Source of the DNA: Candidatus Methylophosphatis haderslevensis
GTDB lineage: Bacteria > Pseudomonadota > Gammaproteobacteria > Burkholderiales > Rhodocyclaceae
DNA length: 64,000 nucleotides
Reading direction: 5' to 3'
Assembly: GCA_016711925.1 (NCBI GenBank)
Contig: JADJSA010000007.1
Location: 62,001-126,000, forward strand
The notes under the pieces were generated by a model that did not search any database, was not told where the DNA came from, and worked only from the letters and a program-made list of their open reading frames with translations. Each line of letters opens with the position of its first letter. Position 1 is the stretch's first letter. Shown in pieces: positions 53,579 to 63,222 of the stretch. The translations under genes and the position numbers were made by a program.

Positions 53579-56500
53579 GGCGCGTGCTCCGCGGCCGATT
53601 CCGCCGCCGGTCCGGCCGCGGCGCGCTGTACGGCCTTCCTCGACAGCCACTTGAAGAACAGCGGCACGAACACCGTGGCGATGAAGGTGGCCGCCAGCAT
53701 GCCGCCGACCACGCCGGTACCCATCGAGCGGCGCGCCGCCGCCCCGGCGCCGGTGGATAGCGCGAGCGGCAGCACGCCGAGCACGAAGGCCAGCGAAGTC
53801 ATGACGATCGGCCGAAAGCGCAGCCGCGCGGCCTCCAGCGCAGCGTCATAGGACGACATGCCTTCGGCCTGCTTCTGCGAGGCGAACTCGACGATCAGGA
53901 TCGCGTTCTTCGCCGCCAGGCCAACCAGTACCACCAGGCCGATCTGGAAATAGATGTCGTTGGGCATGCCGCGAACCAGCACCGCCAGCAAGGCACCCAG
54001 CAAGGCGAACGGCACCGCCATGATGACTGCCAGGGGCAGCGACCACTTCTCGAACTGCGCGGCGAGTATCAGGAACACCATGATGATGCCGAACACGAAG
54101 GCGATGATCGAGGCGCTGCCCGAGCGCTTCTCCTGGAAGGCCTGCCCGGTCCAGTCGATGCGAAAGCCCTCCGGCAGAACCTCGGCGGCGGTCTGTTCGA
54201 CGATGCGGATCGCCTCGCCGGAACTGAATCCGGCCGCCGCGTTGCCGATCACCTTGGCGGCGACAAAGCCGTTGAACCGCTCGACCATTTCCGGCCCGAC
54301 GATCGACTTGACGCTGATCACCGCGGAGAGCGGGATCATGTTGCCGGTGGCGGTGCGGACATAGGGTTTGCCGAGATCCTCCGGGCGCATGCGATAGCTC
54401 GAATCGGCCTGCAGTTCGACCTTGTAGGTCTTGCCGGAGCGATTGAAGTCGTTGACGTAGAGCGTGCCCATGGTCGCCTGCAGCGTGGCGTAGATCGCGT
54501 CGAGCGCAATGCCGAGCGACAGCGCCTTCGCTTCATCGACTTCGACGAACAGTTGCGGCGCCGAGACGCGAAAGAAACTGTTGACGCCGGTGAGTTCGGA
54601 GCGCTTGCGCAGTGCCTCGACCAGTTGCATTGCCACCTGCGCAAGGTGGCGGGCATCGCCGTCGGCGCGGTTCTGCAGGTAGACCTCGAAACCGCCGGCG
54701 GTGCCGAGTCCCTGAATCGGCGGCGGGTTGAATACCAGCGCCATCCCCTCGGGCAGTTGCATGCCGGCGCCGGTGAATTGCTTCGACAGCATTTCGGCGG
54801 TCGCGGTTCTCTGGTCCCAGGGTTTGAAGATGATGAACGTGGTGGCAACGCTCGCGCGGTTGTTGCCGGTGATGAAGTCGGAACCGCGCACGAAGAAGAT
54901 GTTCTCGATGACATCGCTGGCGATCGACTTGCGGAACCGTTCCACCGCCTGGGCAGTGCGCTCGCCCGAGGCGCCATCGGGCAGCGTGAGGAAACCGAAC
55001 AGGTAACCCTGATCCTCGGCGGGGACGAAGCTGCCCGGCACGATGCGTATCAACGTTGCCGCGGCGACACCGACCAGCAGGAAGACCGTGGTGCCGATGA
55101 TGCCGTGGCGCAGGGTCAGCCCGACCGTGTCTGTGAAGAAGCGGGTGAAGCGCGCAAAGCCCTGGTTGAAGGGGCGGAACAGCCGCGCTTCCTTGTGGCT
55201 GGGCTTCAACAGCAGCGCGCACAGGGCGGGCGTCAGCGTCAGCGCGACGATGCCCGAGATCACGACCGCAACCGCGACCGTGACCGCGAACTGCTGGTAC
55301 AGTTTGCCAGCGATGCCGCCGAGAAAGGCGACCGGAATGAACACCGCGCACAACACCAGCACGATCGCGATCACGGCGCTGGAGACTTCGCGCATCGCCT
55401 CGATTGCTGCTTCGCGCGGGGCCAGCTTTTGCTCGGCCATCAGGCGTTCGACGTTCTCGAGAACCACAATGGCATCATCGACGACGATGCCGATCGCCAG
55501 CACCATGGCAAACAGCGTGAGTGTGTTGATCGAAAAACCGAACAGCCAGAGGCCGGCGAAGGTGCCGATCAGCGAAACCGGTACCGCGATGATCGGAATC
55601 AGCGTCGCCCGCCAGTTCTGCAGGAACAGGAACACCACGCCGATCACCAGCAGCGCCGCTTCGATCAACGTGATCACGACTTCGCGCGAGGACGCCTGGA
55701 TGAAGCGCGTCGTGTCGTAGGGAATCAGGTAGTCGAGCCCCTCGGGAAAGGCGGGCTTGAGTTCATCGAGCTTCTTGCGCACCGCGCGGGCGGTCTCGAG
55801 CGCATTGGCGCCGGACTGCAGGTAGATGCCCATGCCCGAGACCGGCACGCCGTTGACCGTCACGCTGCGGTCGTAATTCTCGGCGCCCAGTTCGATGCGC
55901 GCGATGTCCTTCAGCCGCACCAGTCCGCCGGGTCCCTGCGCCCGAAGAACGACGTTGGCGAACTCGTCGATCGTGAGTAGGCGGCCCTTCGCTGTCACCG
56001 AGTAAGTGAGCTGCTGTCCGGAGACGATCGGATCCTGGCCGATTCGCCCGGCCGCGTTCTGCGCGTTCTGCACGCGGATTGCGTTGGCGACGTCGGTCGT
56101 GGTGATGCCGAGCCTGGCCATCACGTCGGGCTTGAGCCAAACCCGCATCGCATACTGGGCATCGAACTGCAAGGCGTCGCCGACGCCGGGCAGGCGGCGG
56201 ATCTCCTCGATCAGGTTGAGCGCGATGTAATTGGCGATAAAGAGGGAATCATGGCGGCCGTCCAGGGATCGCAGGGCGGCGAACATCAGTATATTGTTCG
56301 AGCGCTTTTGCACCAGCACGCCGGTGCGCCTCACATCGTCGGGAAGCCGCGGTTCGGCGACCTTGACGCGGTTGTTGACGGCGATCAGCGCGGTATCCGG
56401 ATTGGTGCCGACCTCGAAGGTCACGGTTATCGTCACCGTGCCGGTCGAAGTGGAGGTCGAGTTGAAGTAGAGCAGGCCCTCGACGCCCGAGAGTTGTTCT

Positions 56501-56700
56501 TCGATCGGCGACGCAACGGTCTTCGACAGCGTTTCGGCATTCGCGCCCGGATACGACGCCGTAATGATCACCGTCGGCGGCGTGATCTCCGGATATTGCG
56601 AGATCGGCAGCGTGAGCGAGGCCATCAGCCCGGCGATGACGATGATGATCGATATGACCGAAGCGAAGATCGGCCGATTGATGAAAAAGCGCGACATCAT
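53575..56700 (-). CDS. RND multidrug efflux transporter, HAE1 family (AcrB-like)
   Basis: A 1041-residue proton-driven exporter, full length for AcrB. It begins MMSRFFINRPIFASVISIII and holds 12 membrane segments in two halves with two large periplasmic loops each. The relay Asp pair is seen in AIGIVVDDAIVVLENVERLM of TM4, with PREAAIEAMREVSSAVIAIV after it and AKNAILIVEFASQKQAEGMS in the second half. It takes amphiphilic compounds from the periplasm or membrane to the outer-membrane duct. Gene order adaptor-pump-channel is typical; no local repressor gene is present. Confidence 0.97.
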   Translation of the reverse strand: MMSRFFINRPIFASVISIIIVIAGLMASLTLPISQYPEITPPTVIITASYPGANAETLSKTVASPIEEQLSGVEGLLYFNSTSTSTGTVTITVTFEVGTNPDTALIAVNNRVKVAEPRLPDDVRRTGVLVQKRSNNILMFAALRSLDGRHDSLFIANYIALNLIEEIRRLPGVGDALQFDAQYAMRVWLKPDVMARLGITTTDVANAIRVQNAQNAAGRIGQDPIVSGQQLTYSVTAKGRLLTIDEFANVVLRAQGPGGLVRLKDIARIELGAENYDRSVTVNGVPVSGMGIYLQSGANALETARAVRKKLDELKPAFPEGLDYLIPYDTTRFIQASSREVVITLIEAALLVIGVVFLFLQNWRATLIPIIAVPVSLIGTFAGLWLFGFSINTLTLFAMVLAIGIVVDDAIVVLENVERLMAEQKLAPREAAIEAMREVSSAVIAIVLVLCAVFIPVAFLGGIAGKLYQQFAVTVAVAVVISGIVALTLTPALCALLLKPSHKEARLFRPFNQGFARFTRFFTDTVGLTLRHGIIGTTVFLLVGVAAATLIRIVPGSFVPAEDQGYLFGFLTLPDGASGERTAQAVERFRKSIASDVIENIFFVRGSDFITGNNRASVATTFIIFKPWDQRTATAEMLSKQFTGAGMQLPEGMALVFNPPPIQGLGTAGGFEVYLQNRADGDARHLAQVAMQLVEALRKRSELTGVNSFFRVSAPQLFVEVDEAKALSLGIALDAIYATLQATMGTLYVNDFNRSGKTYKVELQADSSYRMRPEDLGKPYVRTATGNMIPLSAVISVKSIVGPEMVERFNGFVAAKVIGNAAAGFSSGEAIRIVEQTAAEVLPEGFRIDWTGQAFQEKRSGSASIIAFVFGIIMVFLILAAQFEKWSLPLAVIMAVPFALLGALLAVLVRGMPNDIYFQIGLVVLVGLAAKNAILIVEFASQKQAEGMSSYDAALEAARLRFRPIVMTSLAFVLGVLPLALSTGAGAAARRSMGTGVVGGMLAATFIATVFVPLFFKWLSRKAVQRAAAGPAAESAAEHAP

Positions 56701-56710
56701 GGACGCCCTT

Positions 56711-57907
56711 TCAGGCCGCGGGCTTGGCTTGCGGCGGTTTCGGCGCCTCGCCGGCCGGGTGTGGCGCAACCGGTGCGCCGGGCCTGAGTTTGAGCAGATT
56801 GTCGACAATGATGCGGTCGCCCGCCTTGAGGCCGGCGGTGATCACCCAGTCCTTGCCGGCCCATTCGCCGGCGGTCACCGGTCGCGGTTCGACTTCGTTC
56901 TTCTCGTTGGCCAGCATCACGACGCGACCCTGATCGGTCTGCATCACCGCTGCTTGAGGCACCAGGAAGACATTGTCCCGGTCGCCGGCGATCAGCCGCG
57001 CGCGCAGGAACTGGCCGGGCAGAATGCGGCCCTCGGGATTGGCGAATTCCGCCCGCATTTCGATCGTGCCGAGCGCCGGGTCGACCCGGCTGGCGGTGAA
57101 ATTGAGCTTGCCCTTAGTGGGATAGGTCGATCCGTCAGGCAGGATCGCCTCGACATGGCGAATCAGTCCGGGCGCAAGTTTGCTCATACCGAGTTTGCTC
57201 ACATCGCTTTCGGCGATGCTGAAACGGACCCAGATCGGATCGAGCTGGACGATCGTCGCCAGCAGGCCGTCCGCACCGGGTGACACCAGGGCACCTTCCG
57301 AACGCAGCGCGCGGCCGGACATTCCGGCTACCGGCGCGGTGACCGAGGTGTAGGACAAATTGAGTTCCGCCTGGCGTACCGCCGCTTCGGCCGCGCGCAC
57401 ATTGGCTTTGGAGATTGCGCTGCTGGCGGACGCATCGTCGAATTCCTTCTGGCTGATCGCGCGGTCGGCAACCAGGCCGCGCAGTCGCCCCGCTTCGCGT
57501 GCCGCCTGTTCGGCGCGCGCTTGCTGCTCCGACAACTGCGCCCTGGCTTGCGCCAGCGCGATCTCATAGGGCGCGCGCTCGATGCGGAACAGCGCCTGTC
57601 CGGCCTTGAGCGCCTGACCTTCCGAATAGAGTCGCTTTTCCAGTATGCCGCTGACGCGGGCGCGCACTTCGATTTCGCGTGTGCCTTCCGCCTGCGCGAC
57701 GGCCTCGAGGCTGAGCGGCACGCGCGTCGGTTGCGCGGCGATCACGCTGACCGGCATCGCCATTGGCGCCTGGCCGGGCGCGGCGCCGGTTGCGGCGGGT
57801 TTGCCTGCGTCGGAGCACGCGGCAAGCAGGCTGCAGGCGATCGCCAAGCATACAGGGCGGGCGCGCCGCAATCCTGCCAGCGTGACCAACACGTCGGGGA
57901 ATGACAT
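56711..57907 (-). CDS. RND efflux periplasmic adaptor (AcrA-like lipoprotein)
   Basis: A 398-residue membrane-fusion protein. The lipobox is in CLAIACSLLAACSDAG. It has the lipoyl/barrel half EIEVRARVSGILEKRLYSEG, the alpha-hairpin (QARAQLSEQQARAEQAAREA) and the second lipoyl half LSYTSVTAPVAGMSGRALRS, then IWVRFSIAESDVSKLGMSKL. It bridges pump and channel in the periplasm. The ATG at 57907 follows GGAGAACAAAAA. First gene of the operon; the pump begins 10 bases after its stop. Confidence 0.95.
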   Translation of the reverse strand: MSFPDVLVTLAGLRRARPVCLAIACSLLAACSDAGKPAATGAAPGQAPMAMPVSVIAAQPTRVPLSLEAVAQAEGTREIEVRARVSGILEKRLYSEGQALKAGQALFRIERAPYEIALAQARAQLSEQQARAEQAAREAGRLRGLVADRAISQKEFDDASASSAISKANVRAAEAAVRQAELNLSYTSVTAPVAGMSGRALRSEGALVSPGADGLLATIVQLDPIWVRFSIAESDVSKLGMSKLAPGLIRHVEAILPDGSTYPTKGKLNFTASRVDPALGTIEMRAEFANPEGRILPGQFLRARLIAGDRDNVFLVPQAAVMQTDQGRVVMLANEKNEVEPRPVTAGEWAGKDWVITAGLKAGDRIIVDNLLKLRPGAPVAPHPAGEAPKPPQAKPAA

Positions 57908-58260
57908 TTTTTGTTCTCCGCACATTTGCCGGGCAGTATATACAAACGAGCATGCACGCAGATTCCGGGCATCCCGCCGCAGTGACCAACGCCGGCGAAA
58001 GGCGGGGAAAATTCCGCGCGCCCCCGGGGACGTGCGACGACGATCCTGCGACGCCTCGGCACTTGCGCCGTGGCCGCTTCCGGATGCTGAACCGGGGACC
58101 AGCAGCGGCAATCTCGATGGTATTGTCCAACGGCGGCGCTACCTGCGTCTTTCGGGGCGCCCGTGCGGCTGCAAGCCGGGTGGCGGTATGATGGGCAGTT
58201 GGCGACCCGCAGCCGATCCACTCCCTTGAATCGCCGGGTTCCGCCCTCGACGGTCTTCCG
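57908..58260. other. Divergent promoter region of the efflux operon and hydrolase
   Basis: 353 bases without a gene. On the minus strand TATACT (57935-57940) is a plausible -10 element for the efflux operon; the -35 match is poor. A GCATGC palindrome lies next to it at 57950-57955. No TetR- or MarR-type regulator gene adjoins, so the pump's control is unknown. Confidence 0.4.
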
Positions 58261-59523
58261 ATGGCCAAGAACGCCCATCTGCATCCCTCCGATCTGCGTG
58301 GCGCGAGCCGCATGGTGATCGATGCGATAGTCGGCATCACCGATATCGTCGAGGCGATGCATGTCAACATCGCCCAGTTGCCGGGAGGTCAGCGTCCCCC
58401 CGGCCGCCGTTCGGCTCGCGGCGTTGGCGGCATCGTCTATCGCAGCGTGCGGCTGATCAGCGGCGGGATCGGCCATCTGCTCGACGCCGCCTTGGCGCGG
58501 CTGCTTCCGCTGCCGGGCGCGAAGCCCTCTTCCGCCGGGCGGGAAGCGGCGCTGGCCGCGGTCAATGGCGTGCTCGGCGATTATCTTGAACAGACACGCA
58601 ACCCGCTTGCCATAGTCATGTCCCTGCGGCGCGATGGGCGACCGCTGGTGCTCGAGCGCAACGCCCTCCAGGCGGCAATCGAACGGCCTGGCAAGCGGCT
58701 GCTGGTGGCGGTGCACGGCCTGTGCATGAACGACCTGCAGTGGCGCGGCGGTGCGGCGGATCCGGTCGCCGCACTGGCCGCCGAGTTGGACTGCACGGCG
58801 CTCTACCTGCACTACAACAGCGGGCGCCACATTTCGGCCAACGGCGAGGAATTCGCCGATCTGCTGGAAATCCTGGTCGAACAATGGCCGGTGGCGGTCG
58901 AGTCGCTGACCATCGTCGCCCACAGCATGGGCGGGCTGGTCAGCCGCAGCGCGTGCCATTACGGGGCGCAGGCGGCGCGGCGCTGGCCCGCGCTGTTGCG
59001 ACAGATCGTATTCATCGCCACGCCGCATCATGGTGCGCCGCTGGAGCGCGGCGGCAACTGGATCGATCTCATTCTCGGCGTGAGTCGATACACCGCGCCG
59101 CTGGCACGCCTGGGCAAGATCCGCAGCGCCGGCATCACCGACCTGCGCTATGGCAACCTGGTGGACGAGGACTGGCGGGGCCGCGACCGTTTCGCCGCAG
59201 AGGGCGACTGTCGCCGTGCCGTTCCGTTGCCGGCTGATACGCTTTGCTTTGCCATTGCCGGTACGAACGGGCGCGGTACAGGCGATCTCGGCGACCGTGT
59301 GTTGGGCGACGGCCTGGTGCAGTTGGACAGCGCCCTGGGCAGGCACGCGGCACAGGGCAAAAGCCTGGACTTTCCCGCTTCGCGACAATGGATCGGCGTC
59401 GGCGTGGGTCATCTGGGACTGCTCCACGACAAGGAGGTGTGGCAGCAGATTCGCCGCTGGCTCGCCAATGCCCCGGCTCCGGCGCGGTCGGCGGCATCGA
59501 CCGCACGAGGCGGCGGCGGGTGA
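58261..59523 (+). CDS. Alpha/beta hydrolase (lipase/PGAP1-like)
   Basis: A 420-residue protein with no signal peptide. The N-terminal 100 residues are helical (DLRGASRMVIDAIVGITDIV). The hydrolase core follows: LLVAVHGLCMNDLQWRGGAA (oxyanion region), LTIVAHSMGGLVSRSACHYG (nucleophile Ser), IVFIATPHHGAPLERGGNWI, and VLGDGLVQLDSALG near the catalytic Asp, with VGVGHLGLLHDKEVW supplying the His. The pattern fits lipase-like or GPI-deacylase (PGAP1-like) hydrolases; the ester substrate is unknown. Divergent from the efflux operon. Confidence 0.83.
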   Translation: MAKNAHLHPSDLRGASRMVIDAIVGITDIVEAMHVNIAQLPGGQRPPGRRSARGVGGIVYRSVRLISGGIGHLLDAALARLLPLPGAKPSSAGREAALAAVNGVLGDYLEQTRNPLAIVMSLRRDGRPLVLERNALQAAIERPGKRLLVAVHGLCMNDLQWRGGAADPVAALAAELDCTALYLHYNSGRHISANGEEFADLLEILVEQWPVAVESLTIVAHSMGGLVSRSACHYGAQAARRWPALLRQIVFIATPHHGAPLERGGNWIDLILGVSRYTAPLARLGKIRSAGITDLRYGNLVDEDWRGRDRFAAEGDCRRAVPLPADTLCFAIAGTNGRGTGDLGDRVLGDGLVQLDSALGRHAAQGKSLDFPASRQWIGVGVGHLGLLHDKEVWQQIRRWLANAPAPARSAASTARGGGG

Positions 59524-59596
59524 TGGCCGTGGCATCGGCGCTGCCGATGTTCCCCTGCCGCTGAGCGGCGCGACCGATCCCGGAGGCCGCATCGCC

Positions 59597-60322
59597 ATGT
59601 ATTACGGAGAGAAGTTCAACGCCATAACCCACCTCGCCGGTGCGCTCCTGGCGCTGGCCGGCGCGATCGTGCTCGTTGTGCTGGTGGCGGCGGGCGGCGA
59701 TCCGTGGAAGATCGTTTCCGTTTCGATCTATGGGCTGACGCTGGTGCTGCTGTACACGTCCTCCACGCTATACCACAGCCTGCGCGGGCGGGCCAAAGAC
59801 ATTCTGAGGAAGCTCGATCACCAGAGCATCTATCTGCTGATTGCCGGCAGCTACACGCCGTTTTGCCTGGTGACGCTGCGCGGTCCCTGGGGCTGGTCGC
59901 TGTTCGGCGTGGTTTGGGGATTGGCGTTGCTCGGCGGCCTGCAGGAGTTCCGGCCGAACCGCGGCGCGCGCGTCATGTCGGTCGTGATCTATGTGGTCAT
60001 GGGTTGGGCGGCGCTGGCGGCACTCGGTCCGCTGTGGCGTGAACTCGGGCCGGACGGCTTTGCCTGGGTTGCGGCGGGAGGAATTCTATACACGGTCGGC
60101 ATCATTTTCTATGCGCTCGACACGCGGTTCGTTCATGCGCACGGTATCTGGCACCTGTTCGTGGTGGCCGGCAGCGCCTGCCATTTTGTCGCCATCCTGT
60201 TCTATGTTGTGTTGGCGCCGGATGCGATCCATGTCGGCGCAATCGGCCGCGATCCTCGTGAAACGGCCTCGACGGTGGCGGAGCCTTCGGCCTGGTCGCC
60301 GCCGGGGTCGGTTCGCTCGTGA
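59597..60322 (+). CDS. Hemolysin III family (YqfA-like) membrane protein
   Basis: A 241-residue protein with seven membrane segments. Family motifs: YYGEKFNAITHLAGALLALA (first His), YTSSTLYHSLRGRAKDILRK with LDHQSIYLLIAGSYTPFCL (S-x-x-x-H and D-H zinc ligands), and HAHGIWHLFVVAGSACHFVA (paired His). It belongs to the CREST superfamily of zinc-dependent membrane hydrolases; true haemolysin activity is not established for most members. The C-terminal 25 residues are polar. Start ATG 59597 (MYYGEKF), 73 bases after the hydrolase. Confidence 0.93.
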   Translation: MYYGEKFNAITHLAGALLALAGAIVLVVLVAAGGDPWKIVSVSIYGLTLVLLYTSSTLYHSLRGRAKDILRKLDHQSIYLLIAGSYTPFCLVTLRGPWGWSLFGVVWGLALLGGLQEFRPNRGARVMSVVIYVVMGWAALAALGPLWRELGPDGFAWVAAGGILYTVGIIFYALDTRFVHAHGIWHLFVVAGSACHFVAILFYVVLAPDAIHVGAIGRDPRETASTVAEPSAWSPPGSVRS

Positions 60323-60551
60323 CGCGCGGATGACAATGAGGTTGCGTCCGCGACACTGTATTCGTGGGCATCGAGATCCAATGGCGCCAAAGATCGGCCC
60401 GGGTTCTGCAGCGCGTTCCCGGCGGTTCGCCGGGTCGCAACACATCGTTGCAGCCGCAGCTTTCCATTCGGCTTATTGTGACGTGCCGGGTTCGCAGTCA
60501 CGACGCCCGAGCGCTTTTTCCAGTCCGAGGCGGCTGAGGCCGTGGTTGCGC

Positions 60552-62399
60552 ATGATGGCCAAACAACGACGAAGAGATACCGGAAAGGTGGCAATCGCGG
60601 GCCGGATTTGCTGCGGGGGGACAATTCTTGCGGCTGACCGGGCGTGGAGCGCGGCAAGCGCGGATTCCGTGAGTGGCCTGGCAGCGATCTGGCCGATCCT
60701 GCTCGTCGCGTTTGCCCTGTTGGCCGGCCTCGTGGCATGGCGTATGCGCGCGTCGCGCAAGCAGCAGCGTGCCCAGGCAGACTCGGCGGCGGCGCTCCAG
60801 GCCGAACTGGAACAACTTCGCGTCAGGCACGATGCGACAGTCAGGAGCCTGCGCGACGATCTGGCGCGGGTGCAGGCCGAACTCGAGGCCGAGACGACAC
60901 GGCGGGAAACGGCGCAGACGGTGGCGATCCAGACCTCCCACCGGGACGCGCTGACCCAGATGCCGAACCGCGTGCGCCTGCAGGAGGATCTGTCGCAGGC
61001 AGTTGGCGCGGCCGAGCGCAGCGGACGGAATCCGTCGGTGATTCTGATCGACCTCGACGATTTCAAACGCATCAACGACACGCTCGGCCACGGTATCGGT
61101 GACGAAACCATCCGTCAGGTCGCGCAACGGCTTGCCGCCTGCATCGCGCCGTCGGGCGATGCGGCCGGTCGGGACGGGGCGCCGGATTTCGTTGCCCGGG
61201 TGGGCGGTGACGAATTCGCCGTGCTGGTTCGCAGCGTGTCGGACCGAGCTGCCGTGACCAAACTCGCCGAGCGGGTGGCCGAGTCGTTGCGCCCGGCATT
61301 CATGGTCGGCGGCTACAAGATACACACCAGCGCCAGCGTCGGCATCGCCTGCTATCCGAAGGACGGACAGGACGGCGATACGCTGCTCAAGAATGCCGAC
61401 ATGGCGATGTTCCGCGCCAAGGCGCAGGGAAAGGATGGCGTCCAGTTCTATTCCCAAACCATGAGCATCGCCGCCTCGCGCCGGATGATGGTCGAGAATG
61501 GGCTGCGCCGGGCGCTCGAGGAGCAGCATCTGGTCGTCCGCTACCAGCCGAAGGTCGAGGCGGGTTCCTGGCGGGTCACCGGCGCCGAGGCGCTGGTGCG
61601 CTGGCGTAGTCCGGTCCACGGGCTGGTGGCCCCCGGCAGTTTCATCGAGATCGCCGAGCAGACCGGCCTGATTGCGCAGATCGGCGAATGGGTACTCCAG
61701 GAAGCCTGCCGGCAGCAGCGTGCCTGGCAGGACGCCGGGCTGCCGCCGATCGGGATGGCGGTCAACGTGTCGAGCATGCAGTTTCGCGAGGACAACCTGC
61801 TCGCCGCTGTCGTCGCCGCGATCAAGCAGAGCGGCATCGAGCCGGGCTTCCTGCAACTCGAGGTTACCGAGAACCTGTTCATGCGCAACATGAAGCTGGC
61901 GCGCAATACGCTGGAATACGTCCGGGGTCTCGGCGCCACGGTGGCGATCGACGATTTCGGCACCGGCTATTCATCGTTCGGCTACCTGCGCGAACTGCCG
62001 GTCGATTGCATCAAGATCGACCGTTCCTTCGTGCGCGAGCTCGATGCGCGGTCAGACGATCGCGAGATCGCGCGGGCGATCGTCGGCCTCGCCCATGCGC
62101 TTTCGGTCAAAACGGTTGCAGAGGGCGTCGAATCGCGCGGTCAGGCCGACTGGCTGACCGGCACCGGATGCGACGAGATGCAGGGCTTCGTGTTCGCACC
62201 GCCGCTCGAGGCCAGCGACATGGTCCGGGTTCTGCGTCTGGGGGTTCTGCCGCCGGATTCGCCGTTCGCCAAGCCGATCTCAACCCAGGCGGCTGCCCGG
62301 GAACCGGCCAGCGGCAATGGCGAAGACGAAGGGAACTCCTACGAGTTCCATTCCCAGGCGACGCTCGTTGCGCCTTCATCGTGGACTGCAGGCGCGTGA
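60552..62399 (+). CDS. Membrane-anchored GGDEF-EAL protein
   Basis: About 615 residues. One membrane segment (LAAIWPILLVAFALLAGLVA, about 42-62) is followed by a coiled coil (ALQAELEQLRVRHDATVRSL). The GGDEF domain has VARVGGDEFAVLV at 218-222. The EAL domain has TGAEALVRWRSPVHG (Glu346), VAIDDFGTGYSSFGYL and IKIDRSFVREL, plus the loop-6 and Gln residues near AEGVESRGQADWL. The I-site RxxD is absent (GAPD), so the cyclase would not be product-inhibited. Both catalytic motifs are intact; the net activity is unknown. ATG 60552 and 60555 are both possible. Upstream frames to 59991 overlap the hemolysin III gene and are rejected. Confidence 0.9.
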   Translation: MMAKQRRRDTGKVAIAGRICCGGTILAADRAWSAASADSVSGLAAIWPILLVAFALLAGLVAWRMRASRKQQRAQADSAAALQAELEQLRVRHDATVRSLRDDLARVQAELEAETTRRETAQTVAIQTSHRDALTQMPNRVRLQEDLSQAVGAAERSGRNPSVILIDLDDFKRINDTLGHGIGDETIRQVAQRLAACIAPSGDAAGRDGAPDFVARVGGDEFAVLVRSVSDRAAVTKLAERVAESLRPAFMVGGYKIHTSASVGIACYPKDGQDGDTLLKNADMAMFRAKAQGKDGVQFYSQTMSIAASRRMMVENGLRRALEEQHLVVRYQPKVEAGSWRVTGAEALVRWRSPVHGLVAPGSFIEIAEQTGLIAQIGEWVLQEACRQQRAWQDAGLPPIGMAVNVSSMQFREDNLLAAVVAAIKQSGIEPGFLQLEVTENLFMRNMKLARNTLEYVRGLGATVAIDDFGTGYSSFGYLRELPVDCIKIDRSFVRELDARSDDREIARAIVGLAHALSVKTVAEGVESRGQADWLTGTGCDEMQGFVFAPPLEASDMVRVLRLGVLPPDSPFAKPISTQAAAREPASGNGEDEGNSYEFHSQATLVAPSSWTAGA

Positions 62400-62577
62400 G
62401 GTGCCGTCTGCCGCGGCCGGACCGCAATCGGTTGCCGCGTCCCTGACCGCAGGCTGCCGGGCGCCTCGCCGTTGCGTCCTCGACGACGGCCTGTGCGATC
62501 ATTCGGCTTGAAGTCCGATCCGCCAACCTGTGGGCTTTGGCCGGGCACAGTGCAAACCGCTACCGCAAGGAACAATG

Positions 62578-62997
62578 ATGAATGTTTCTCCCGCTCGAAC
62601 CGGATTGCTGGCGCTGCTGCTGTTACTGACTGCGCCTGTGGCAAAAGCGCGTGACCCGGACGTAACGATGAAGCGGATGCAGACCGTCCTGACGGTATTG
62701 AACCAGGAACTGACGGCGACCTACGACCAGATAAAAGCGCTCCAGGCGGCGCTTTCCGCCAACGACCGAAGTGCGCTGCATGTTCAGGGCCGGCCACCCG
62801 GCGTAACGACCGAAGAGGAAGTCGCAGCGGAAAAGCGCAAGGCCACGGCGCGGGAGCAGGAGATTCAGTCGCAGATGGATGCGGCGTTCAAGCGCATCAA
62901 GGACATCGAGGCGCAAAAACAGCCGATCCTGCAGCGCCTGCAGGAATACCTCGATGCCGAGGAGGAGGCCGAGTCGGCAAACACGCGATCGAAGTAG
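62578..62997 (+). CDS. Exported coiled-coil protein, function unknown
   Basis: 139 residues, ATG 62578 preferred over 62575 by its spacing from AAGGA. The signal peptide (LLALLLLLTAPVAKA) is followed by a helical Glu/Lys/Gln-rich body (TVLTVLNQELTATYDQIKAL, EQEIQSQMDAAFKRIKDIEA, LQEYLDAEEEAESANTRSK) typical of a periplasmic coiled coil. No enzyme motif. Followed by a 225-base gap with nothing recognised, then the TPR gene. Confidence 0.7.
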   Translation: MNVSPARTGLLALLLLLTAPVAKARDPDVTMKRMQTVLTVLNQELTATYDQIKALQAALSANDRSALHVQGRPPGVTTEEEVAAEKRKATAREQEIQSQMDAAFKRIKDIEAQKQPILQRLQEYLDAEEEAESANTRSK

Positions 62998-63222
62998 TTG
63001 GGCGCCCGATGCAAACAGCCCGATTGATCGGGCAGTCGTGGGACTGGACCGCGATTAGACAATAGACGGGTGTTGCGGCAAGCCCGGCCAGACATCGATG
63101 AAGTGTGATGCCTCCAGTCGTCGGGCAAACAATGTACGTGGGACTGCGCGGCGGGTTCGAGCGGCGCCAGACAGCGGCTGGCGACGCGCGGATCGCAAGT
63201 CCGGGGCTGCGCGAGGAAGAAG

